This document shows, in pieces, positions 1 to 5,296 of a stretch of 10,825 nt of DNA. Position 1 is the first letter of the stretch; each line of letters starts with the position of its first letter. This stretch comes from an uncultured Phycisphaerales bacterium (GTDB lineage Bacteria; Planctomycetota; Phycisphaerae; Phycisphaerales; SM1A02), in the NCBI GenBank assembly GCA_946886375.1, contig CAMPIL010000091.1, forward strand, positions 1-10,825, in the 5' to 3' direction. The position numbers were made by a program, and so were the translations under genes. The notes under the pieces were generated by a model that saw only the letters and a program-made list of their open reading frames with translations, was not told where the DNA came from and ran no database searches.

Positions 1-1
1 G

Positions 2-1309
2 CAGACGGGTTACGAGTTGAAACTGCGCGAGATCATCAACGCCGCGCCCACCAAGCCCTTTGATGAAACCGACATCAGCCTTGTTGATTGCCGCGGCGTC
101 ACGCTGCACCAGGCCGAATCGGCTGGACTGGACAGCGGCAATGATGACGAGGCCGGCGAAGGCATTCGCGCGTTTCGCCTGATGCTGCTGGCGTCGTTCC
201 GATCGCGCGCCACCGACATTCACATGGAGCCGCGCATCGAGAACGCAGTGGTGCGACTGCGCGTGGACGGCTACATGCTCCAGGCAGTTGAACTTAGCAT
301 GACCATCTTCAAGCGCATCCTCGGCGTGGTGAAGATTCTCTGCCAGATCGATACGAGCCAGAAAAACACGGTGCAGGACGGCCACTTTTCGGTGGCGGTG
401 AAGGGCCGGCGCGTGGACTTCCGCGTCAGCCTCACGCCTTCGATGCACGGCCAGAAGATGGTCATCCGCATCCTCGACTCATCCAACGCCCCCAGCCGGT
501 TGCACGAACTCGGCCTGCCTGCGTGGATGTACGAGAAACTCCGCACCATCGCGACGAAGGACGCAGGATTGCTGCTGGCGTGCGGCCCGACGGGTTCAGG
601 AAAGACCACGACGCTCTATTCGTGCCTGCGCGAAATCGATGTCAACACACGCAACGCGATCACGATCGAAGACCCCGTCGAGTATTACCTCGAAGGCTGC
701 ACGCAGATTCCCATCGATCACAAGCAAGGCAACACGTTCGCCAACATCCTGCGGTCGGTGCTGCGGCAGGACCCGGATGTGATCTTCGTCGGCGAGATTC
801 GCGACATCGAAACCGCCACGGTCGCAATGCAGGCGTCAATGACCGGCCACCTTGTGTACACCACCGTGCATGCGAAAGATTCCATTGGGGCGATCTTCCG
901 CCTTTTGGATTTGGGAATCGAGTCGTACCTCGTAGCCAATGCGCTCAACGTCATCATCGCCCAGCGGCTTGTGCGCACCCTGTGCGATACCTGCAAGAAA
1001 GCTGTGAAGCCCACGCCGGCGCAGAACATGAAGATGGGGGCGGCCCTCGGCGGCGTTCCGCAGATTTTCGTGCCCACCGGCTGCAAGCGCTGCCTGCGCA
1101 CGGGTTACATCGGCCGGCGGGCCCTGTTCGAAGTACTGGAATTCACCAACCCCATGCGGGACATCGTGCTCAAGACGCCCACGATCCAAGGCATCCGCGA
1201 CATCGCCAACCAGGGGCTGTTCATGACCCTTCAGCAAAACGGTTTCCAACTCGTCGCGCAGGGCTTCACGAGCATCGAGGAAGTGGACCGCGTATCCGGG
1301 TCTGAATGA
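2..1309 (+). CDS. GspE/PilB-family type II secretion or type IV pilus ATPase (5' partial)
   Basis: Hexameric AAA-like ATPase that powers pseudopilus or pilus assembly from the cytoplasmic face of the inner membrane. Numbering from the TTG at 17, the motifs are: RATDIHMEP near 64-72 (family ASDIHIEP), Walker A GPTGSGKT 190-197 with Lys196, the Asp box TIEDPVEY 216-223, Walker B DVIFVGE 254-260 with Glu260, the His box SMTGHLVYTTVHAKD with His278 and His285, and a zinc-binding tetracysteine (Cys323, Cys326, Cys356, Cys359). The C-terminal domain ends in the normal family style. The frame is open through the left edge (codons before 17 read QTGYE), so the TTG is probably internal and the N-terminal MshEN/N1 domain lies outside the window. 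If the TTG were the start, the protein would lack that domain. The sequence does not separate GspE from PilB, and no Gsp or Pil partner gene is visible. The family call is near certain; the exact system is unknown. Confidence 0.95.
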   Translation, partial: QTGYELKLREIINAAPTKPFDETDISLVDCRGVTLHQAESAGLDSGNDDEAGEGIRAFRLMLLASFRSRATDIHMEPRIENAVVRLRVDGYMLQAVELSMTIFKRILGVVKILCQIDTSQKNTVQDGHFSVAVKGRRVDFRVSLTPSMHGQKMVIRILDSSNAPSRLHELGLPAWMYEKLRTIATKDAGLLLACGPTGSGKTTTLYSCLREIDVNTRNAITIEDPVEYYLEGCTQIPIDHKQGNTFANILRSVLRQDPDVIFVGEIRDIETATVAMQASMTGHLVYTTVHAKDSIGAIFRLLDLGIESYLVANALNVIIAQRLVRTLCDTCKKAVKPTPAQNMKMGAALGGVPQIFVPTGCKRCLRTGYIGRRALFEVLEFTNPMRDIVLKTPTIQGIRDIANQGLFMTLQQNGFQLVAQGFTSIEEVDRVSGSE

Positions 1310-1420
1310 GGCAGTGGGGCAACGAAACGTCGTCCGCCGTCTTTCTCGCGCGGGAAGGCCGCTTGGCGAGGGTCGAAACTTGGCCGCTCATTCGAGGCGG
1401 CATGACCGCTTCCCCCCGCC

Positions 1421-1448
1421 TTGTCCCCCGCACGGTTCCTGCTATACT
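1421..1448 (+). promoter_or_regulatory. Sigma70-type promoter for the small basic protein gene
   Basis: A TTGTCC -35 element (1421-1426) and a TATACT -10 element (1443-1448) are separated by 16 bp. They predict a start near 1455 and a leader of about 37 nt before the ATG at 1492. This is the best promoter match in the window, and it supports the 1492 start over the longer frame that begins at 1306. An inverted repeat overlaps the promoter and is listed separately. Confidence 0.6.
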
Positions 1449-1454
1449 GCGGGG
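1426..1454. repeat. Inverted repeat spanning the promoter core
   Basis: CCCCGCA (1426-1432) and TGCGGGG (1448-1454) are perfect 7-bp arms separated by 15 bp. The left arm begins at the last base of the -35 element and the right arm begins at the last base of the -10 element. It could be an operator, or an RNA hairpin ending the upstream ATPase transcript; only CTTT follows it, so an intrinsic terminator would be weak. The repeat is seen directly, its function is inferred, and chance is possible in GC-rich DNA. Confidence 0.4.
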
Positions 1455-1491
1455 CTTTCCAGCAATCCCAAGGCCCTTTTGGATCCACGCC

Positions 1492-1812
1492 ATGAGCAGT
1501 GTCATCGCCCCATCAAAAAAAGTCACCTTCACGCTGAACAAGACGCCCGCCCGGCCGGCTGATCTCAAGACCATTCGGCGGCTGATGCGGATGCAGCGGC
1601 ATGTTCAGAAAGGGCTCAAGACGCTCTCCAAGCGGCGGCACGGCGAGAACTACGTCAGCCCGCGGGCCGGCCGCATGTGGATGACCCGCATGCCCGTGAG
1701 CAAGTTGGTGCGTGCGGAGAAGGGCGAATCCTTCACCCTCACCATCACGCCGCAGATCATGGCGGATATCAGGGCGGTTGAGAAGTACCTCGACGCCACG
1801 CCCGCCCGCTGA
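1492..1812 (+). CDS. Small basic protein of unknown function (106 aa)
   Basis: I do not recognise a family. The product is strongly basic, with more than 20 Lys/Arg in 106 residues. Lys/Arg cluster in a likely helix around residues 22-50 (DLKTIRRLMRMQRHVQKG and the following SKRR), followed by a WMTRMPVSKLV segment and a likely strand-helix ending (SFTLTITPQIMADIRAVEKYL). There is no signal peptide, membrane segment or cysteine pair. The charge pattern would suit binding to RNA, DNA or the ribosome, but that is inference. The ATG at 1492 was chosen because a good promoter lies at 1421-1448, inside the longer open frame. That frame could start at 1306 in an ATGA overlap with the ATPase stop, but its extra 62 residues have no protein-like character. 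Shine-Dalgarno complementarity is weak (GGA at 1481-1483). The gene appears monocistronic, with its own promoter and a strong terminator just downstream, which suggests substantial independent expression. Confidence 0.75.
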   Translation: MSSVIAPSKKVTFTLNKTPARPADLKTIRRLMRMQRHVQKGLKTLSKRRHGENYVSPRAGRMWMTRMPVSKLVRAEKGESFTLTITPQIMADIRAVEKYLDATPAR

Positions 1813-1838
1813 AACACTCCGCAGACTTCGATCGCATG

Positions 1839-1867
1839 AAGGTCCGCAACTTTGCGGACCTTTTTTT
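1839..1867 (+). terminator. Strong intrinsic terminator after the small basic protein gene
   Basis: A perfect 10-bp stem, AAGGTCCGCA (1839-1848) with TGCGGACCTT (1853-1862), encloses the tetraloop ACTT. The T run (1861-1867) overlaps the end of the stem. It lies 26 bp after the stop codon at 1812. Read from the minus strand the stem is the same, but only TT then CATG follows it, so it should terminate the convergent gene less well. Confidence 0.92.
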
Positions 1868-3036
1868 CATCGCCGCTGCACTGAGACGACAAGCAGCCGC
1901 ACCGAATCGCCGGGTTGGGCCGGCGGCAATTCGATGAGGACAGCCGATTGATCGCTGGGCAGCGAGGCGAGCGTCTTGACGCTTCGCCGATCTGGGCCGT
2001 GTTCGGTTGCAGCCTGAACTGCAATGCGAACGATGCCTGATTGGCGGTCCAACGTGGGCGACAACGCGATATGGAATTTTGTTTCGGCCGCAGCCGAGTC
2101 AATCTCCAGCGTGCCGCCCATCGTCACCGGCTCAGCCGACCGCCAGAGGAATTTCGCATCAGCGTCATTCGATGCAGCAACGGCGCAGGCCCCGGGATTG
2201 GAGGCGTGCAGACGCGCCAGCGAATCCAGTTTCGTTCGCGGCAGGTCGAGCAGTGTTGCGGTAATCATCACCATGGAAGGGCTGGCGTTTCGCAATCGAC
2301 GCAAAGCGTTGTGGAACCGCCGGTGCGTGCTGGGCGTGGCGGTCACCATGAGCACGCCATTGAGGTCGCTGACCAGTGCGCGATTGCCGCCGAAGTTCAG
2401 CCACGCGTCAGCATCGCCGAGATCGGTGATGAGCAGCACCCGTTTCTCTCCAGGCGTGCGAGGTCTGGGGGGCGGGAGAGGCGGAGGTGCCGGCGCAGAT
2501 GTTGCAGGGGACGCGGGGTCTTCGCGTCCGTCGTCAGCATCCTCCTTGTCATTGTCTGGCGATGGATTCGGCACGGGATCAGATGGGGGCAGTTGATCGT
2601 GCAGTTGCTCCATCAGGGCGGTGTCGGCCAGCAGGTCGCGTACGTCATACACGCCGGTCAACTTCATCGCGGCGGTGCCGGCTTGTGTTGTCAGCACATA
2701 CTGGCCTGCGTGGGCTTCCATGACCGGGCGGTCAAATTCATCGCCCATCGTCAGCATCAGTCCCGCAAGGGTCGCGGCCGCACTGGCGTGAGGGGCGGCG
2801 AAGGTGACTCGGTCATCCGGATCAATCCCCAGCCGCTCCAGCGACGGCCAGTCGGCCCGGAAGGGCGCGGGCAACCGGGTTGTCAGATCATCGAGAACGA
2901 CCTGCAACTTCTCGTTGCGGTAATCGACAGACACGATGGTGCTGTCCAGCCGATCCAGCAGAGCCAGGGCATCGGCCATTTCATCCGGCGAGTTTTGAAC
3001 GCAAATCGCTGCCGCCAGGCACCACATGCCGATCAT
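1867..3036 (-). CDS. Secretin-like exported protein with STN-like domain and proline-rich linker (389 aa)
   Basis: Probable periplasmic or outer-membrane-associated protein. Residues 1-16 form a short hydrophobic signal-like segment (MIGMWCLAAAICV). Residues 38-136 resemble the secretin/TonB short N-terminal (STN) domain: LQVVLDDL, then GIDPDDRVTF, then VYDVRDLL at 129-136. Residues 150-197 are a Pro/Asp-rich linker. Residues 222-249 (LVSDLNGVLMVTATPSTHRR and the following helix) resemble the ring-building secretin N repeat. The rest recalls the start of a secretin domain (MVMITATLLDL) but is too short for a full beta-barrel and lacks an obvious membrane lip. The ATG at 3036 has an AAAGGAG Shine-Dalgarno (3050-3044) with a 7-nt gap. 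A TTG at 3054 would add an Arg and give a better signal-peptide n-region, but it has no ribosome site. The TGA lies in the T-tract of the convergent terminator. Secretin kinship is inferred from pattern only. Confidence 0.8.
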   Translation of the reverse strand: MIGMWCLAAAICVQNSPDEMADALALLDRLDSTIVSVDYRNEKLQVVLDDLTTRLPAPFRADWPSLERLGIDPDDRVTFAAPHASAAATLAGLMLTMGDEFDRPVMEAHAGQYVLTTQAGTAAMKLTGVYDVRDLLADTALMEQLHDQLPPSDPVPNPSPDNDKEDADDGREDPASPATSAPAPPPLPPPRPRTPGEKRVLLITDLGDADAWLNFGGNRALVSDLNGVLMVTATPSTHRRFHNALRRLRNASPSMVMITATLLDLPRTKLDSLARLHASNPGACAVAASNDADAKFLWRSAEPVTMGGTLEIDSAAAETKFHIALSPTLDRQSGIVRIAVQAATEHGPDRRSVKTLASLPSDQSAVLIELPPAQPGDSVRLLVVSVQRR

Positions 3037-3043
3037 GCCAACA

Positions 3044-3050
3044 CTCCTTT
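3044..3050 (-). promoter_or_regulatory. Shine-Dalgarno site deciding the start of the secretin-like gene
   Basis: AAAGGAG on the minus strand sits 7 nt before the ATG at 3036. It is the clearest ribosome binding site in the window. It fixes the start at 3036 against the longer open frame, whose extra residues are rich in Cys, His, Gln and Arg and have no family character. Confidence 0.8.
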
Positions 3051-3171
3051 GCAACCGGAACCAACATGGATTAGACCGTCGCAGAGCCGACTGGTTGCTC
3101 TGTTGAATGACGATGCATTCAGCCGATGAATCCCGCCAGGCACGATCCGAATTCTGTGAGAGAATACACCC

Positions 3172-3861
3172 ATGACTTCCACACGAGCAATGCTGGCTGA
3201 GTTCATCGGCACCTTCGCCTTGATGTTCATTGGCGGCGGAGCGATCATTGTGACCCAGGGCGAGAACCTGCTCGTCATCGCGCTGGCGCACGGCTTGATC
3301 CTGGCGGTCATGGTGTCCGCAGCCATGCACATCTCCGGCGGCCAGTTCAATCCAGCCGTATCGATCAGTTTGGCGCTGATCAAGCGGCAGCCGTGGAGCA
3401 ACGCAATGGCGCTGATCGCGGCCCAGATCCTGGGCGCGGTGGCCGGTGCGATGATCCTGAAGGCGACGTTTGCAACAGTCTACGAGGTTGGCAATCTTGG
3501 CGCGACGCTGGGGGCGCTGACATCCGGTGAAAAGACAAATCTCCCGGCGGCGTTCGTGCTCGAAGCCATCGCTACGTTCTTTCTCATGTTCGCGGTGATG
3601 GGCACGGCGGCTGACAACCGCGGCGTGGGCAAAACCTGGGCGGTGGGCGGCTTCGGCATCGGATTGACCGTGGCGGCCAACATCCTTTGCATTGGACCAC
3701 TCACCGGCGCTTCAATGAACCCGGCCCGCAGTTTCGGACCTGCGCTCGTCGCTGGCGTCTGGGACAACCACTGGCTGTACTGGGCCGCGCCGATCGTCGG
3801 CAGTGCGGCGGCGGCGTTGCTGTACGAAACGGCGTTCAAGGCCGAAACGCCGGCCAAGTGA
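3172..3861 (+). CDS. Aquaporin / MIP-family channel, TIP-like (229 aa)
   Basis: Inner-membrane channel for water and possibly small neutral solutes. It has the expected six hydrophobic helices and two re-entrant loops, with HISGGQFNPAV giving the first NPA at 60-62 and GASMNPARSFGPAL giving the second at 183-185. Length is normal for bacterial aquaporins. By position against E. coli AqpZ, which has Phe43, His174, Thr183 and Arg189, the selectivity-filter residues here are His40, Ile171, Ala180 and Arg186. His-Ile-Ala-Arg is the pattern known from some plant tonoplast intrinsic proteins (TIP3/TIP4 groups), not orthodox AqpZ. Other segments, such as GTAADNRG and DNHWLYWAAPIVG, also look TIP-like. 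A GAGAG at 3155-3159, 9 nt and more upstream of the ATG, may be the ribosome site. It converges on the Nudix gene, 11 bp away, with no terminator visible. Function as a channel is secure; substrate range is inferred. Confidence 0.95.
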   Translation: MTSTRAMLAEFIGTFALMFIGGGAIIVTQGENLLVIALAHGLILAVMVSAAMHISGGQFNPAVSISLALIKRQPWSNAMALIAAQILGAVAGAMILKATFATVYEVGNLGATLGALTSGEKTNLPAAFVLEAIATFFLMFAVMGTAADNRGVGKTWAVGGFGIGLTVAANILCIGPLTGASMNPARSFGPALVAGVWDNHWLYWAAPIVGSAAAALLYETAFKAETPAK

Positions 3862-3872
3862 ACGATGCGAAC

Positions 3873-4517
3873 TTACAGTAATTCAGTGATCTGCTGCGCG
3901 ATTGGACTGAGTTGCGCAGGCAGGTTGTCGATGCTGCACCATTGAAGCTGCGCATATTCGTCGGTGCGAGGCGTCGGCTCGTTCTGCTGCGCCTGGATGC
4001 GAAAGACGATCTCCCAGCATCGAAGCACGGGATCAAACAGCACCGCGGCTGCTGTCGGATCGTGCGCTGGCGCAAGGCCGGTTTCCTCCTGCAATTCCTG
4101 TTGAATCAGAGAGGATGGATCGTCCCCGGGACAGATGCTGCCGCCCGGCGCGAACTCCCATAAGTTGCGGTAAACGCCGACAGTCGGCGAGCGCAAACCC
4201 ATGAGCACGCGATCGCCGCTGCGTGTAATTCCCTTTGCGCCAAGCGCACGCATGCCCAGATCAAAGTCTTCATCCTGCACCGCGAAAAATCGATAGGCGC
4301 TGTCCATCACATGCAGCACACATCCGCCGTGACCATTGCGATGCACGCCAAGCACGTGATACAGACGGCCATCGAAATATGCCGGATTTGCCGCACACAA
4401 CACTTCCCAGCGGCGGTCCACTTCGTCGAGGATACCCTTTGGCCTCTCCGGCACGAACACGCCTTCCTGCACGGAAAGCACAGCGGGCCTGCGAAGCCGA
4501 ATCGCGCGAGGAGACAT
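3873..4517 (-). CDS. Nudix hydrolase with NUDT22-like N-terminal region (214 aa)
   Basis: Predicted cytoplasmic, metal-dependent hydrolase of a nucleoside diphosphate linked to another group. The Nudix box spans residues 126-148: Gly126, Asp132 in place of the first Glu, Gln140-Glu141-Leu142 in place of Arg-Glu-hydrophobic, then Glu144-Glu145 and Gly147-Leu148. The metal-binding glutamates (141, 144, 145) are kept, so activity is plausible despite the Arg-to-Gln change. The preceding strand reads DRVLMGLRSPTVGVYRNLWE (102-121). Residues 30-100 (a W then NPAYFDGRLYHV, later AYRFFAVQ) resemble the N-terminal region of NUDT22 and plant NUDX9-type proteins, which act on UDP- or GDP-sugars; that substrate hint is from memory and unproven. 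The ATG at 4517 was chosen because it starts the conserved region and lies 6 nt after a TACAAT box. The open frame continues to 4682, but that part overlaps the divergent methyltransferase gene. Confidence 0.88.
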   Translation of the reverse strand: MSPRAIRLRRPAVLSVQEGVFVPERPKGILDEVDRRWEVLCAANPAYFDGRLYHVLGVHRNGHGGCVLHVMDSAYRFFAVQDEDFDLGMRALGAKGITRSGDRVLMGLRSPTVGVYRNLWEFAPGGSICPGDDPSSLIQQELQEETGLAPAHDPTAAAVLFDPVLRCWEIVFRIQAQQNEPTPRTDEYAQLQWCSIDNLPAQLSPIAQQITELL

Positions 4518-4523
4518 CGCCGA

Positions 4524-4529
4524 ATTGTA
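4524..4529 (-). promoter_or_regulatory. Likely -10 box of the Nudix gene, leaderless arrangement
   Basis: TACAAT on the minus strand (5 of 6 matches to TATAAT) ends 6 nt before the ATG at 4517. Transcription would then begin at or next to the A of the start codon, giving a leaderless mRNA. There is no Shine-Dalgarno sequence in the gap, and no good -35 element 16-18 bp upstream. Low to moderate confidence. Confidence 0.4.
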
Positions 4530-4574
4530 TCCGTTGTGCGATTCCACTCGGCCGCTGGGCATATCCTCACGAGC

Positions 4575-5261
4575 ATGCCGAATGCAGTTGATCAACTGGA
4601 ATTCCGCCTTCGCGAGCAGTTCACCGTGCGCGAGGAGCGATTCACGCACGACCAATGGAATTTCAACCTGCTGCTTCCACAATCAGCGGAAGACCTGCTG
4701 GATGAGGAAGCGTTCGAAAAGGATGAGCGCATGCCGTATTGGGCCGATCTTTGGCCATCGGCCAAAGCGTTGGCGCGATGGGTTCTTGGCCAGTCACGCG
4801 TGGATGGACGGTGGCTGGAACTCGGCTGCGGCATCGGATTGCCTTCACTTGCGGTGAAATCGCGCGGCGGCACGATCGTGGCCAGCGACCACAATCAGGA
4901 CGCAATTCGTTTTGCACAGGCCAATTTCCAGCGGAACCTGCTGGGTGATCTTGAAACGGCGATGCTGGATTGGCGCGACCGCAACCCGACGATCGGCAGA
5001 TTCGATGTGGTGATTGCAGCCGATGTGCTGTATGAGCAACGCAACGCGCATGCGCTGTTGGATCTACTGCCGCGCCTCGTGGCGCACGATGGCCAGTTTG
5101 TGCTCGCCGACCCGGGCAGGCGGTTTCTCCAGCAGTTTCAATCTCTGTTGAGGCAGGCCGGCTGGCACGATGTGCAAGTTGCGACGCTGGTTGAAACGCA
5201 AGCCACATCCAACGGCGATGCGCGCAGCACGATCCGCATCATCCAATTCACACGGGGTTGA
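4575..5261 (+). CDS. Class I SAM-dependent methyltransferase, Methyltransf_16 / protein-lysine methyltransferase-like (228 aa)
   Basis: Predicted soluble S-adenosylmethionine-dependent methyltransferase with a seven-strand Rossmann fold. The N-terminal signature MPYWADLWPSAKALARW (53-69) is typical of the Methyltransf_16 group, which contains METTL21- and ETFB-type protein-lysine methyltransferases. Motif I is LELGCGIGLP (81-90), the acidic residue binding the SAM ribose is Asp105 (IVASDHNQDAI), a conserved DW occurs at 132-133, and FDVVIAADVLYE (143-154) is the post-motif II region. Length is normal. The ATG at 4575 begins the family-like sequence; the frame is open to 4311, but that portion is antisense to the Nudix gene and looks like a shadow. 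No strong Shine-Dalgarno is seen. A CATATC (4560-4565) could be a -10 box. A protein or small-molecule substrate cannot be told from the sequence. It is divergent from the Nudix gene, so co-regulation is possible. Confidence 0.9.
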   Translation: MPNAVDQLEFRLREQFTVREERFTHDQWNFNLLLPQSAEDLLDEEAFEKDERMPYWADLWPSAKALARWVLGQSRVDGRWLELGCGIGLPSLAVKSRGGTIVASDHNQDAIRFAQANFQRNLLGDLETAMLDWRDRNPTIGRFDVVIAADVLYEQRNAHALLDLLPRLVAHDGQFVLADPGRRFLQQFQSLLRQAGWHDVQVATLVETQATSNGDARSTIRIIQFTRG

Positions 5262-5268
5262 CTGCTTG

Positions 5269-5289
5269 CCCCCCCCGGGGGGGGGGGGG
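5269..5289. repeat. C8G13 homopolymer pair between convergent genes
   Basis: Eight C (5269-5276) are followed directly by thirteen G (5277-5289), in the 35-bp gap between the methyltransferase and aldehyde dehydrogenase stop codons. The flanks TGCC and GGCA partly extend the symmetry. No other run in the window comes close. It could fold as a very stable GC hairpin or a G-rich structure, but no T-tract follows on either strand, so it is not a standard terminator. Run lengths of this kind are often misread, so the exact counts are uncertain. Confidence 0.85.
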
Positions 5290-5296
5290 TGGCATT

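Noticed and set aside
1383..1402. GCCGC/GCGGC hairpin downstream of the secretion ATPase.
   Set aside because: The stem is only 5 bp and no T-tract follows; it is expected by chance in GC-rich DNA.
1306..1491. Start of the small basic gene at the ATGA overlap with the ATPase stop, giving 168 residues.
   Set aside because: A good promoter lies inside this stretch, and the added residues have no domain-like pattern. The ATG at 1492 fits better, although the overlap is a genuine alternative.
2..3036. A type II secretion operon made of the ATPase and the secretin-like gene.
   Set aside because: The genes are on opposite strands, separated by an independent gene and a strong terminator, and no other Gsp or Pil component is visible.
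2041..3129. Long plus-strand open frame opposite the secretin-like gene.
   Set aside because: Arg/Gln/His-rich translation typical of an antisense shadow in GC-rich DNA; the minus strand has a Shine-Dalgarno and domain-like sequence.
4311..4574. N-terminal extension of the methyltransferase frame by 88 residues.
   Set aside because: It is antisense to the Nudix coding region; family-like sequence begins at the ATG at 4575.
4518..4682. N-terminal extension of the Nudix frame by 55 residues.
   Set aside because: It overlaps the divergent methyltransferase start, and the extension has no Nudix-family features.
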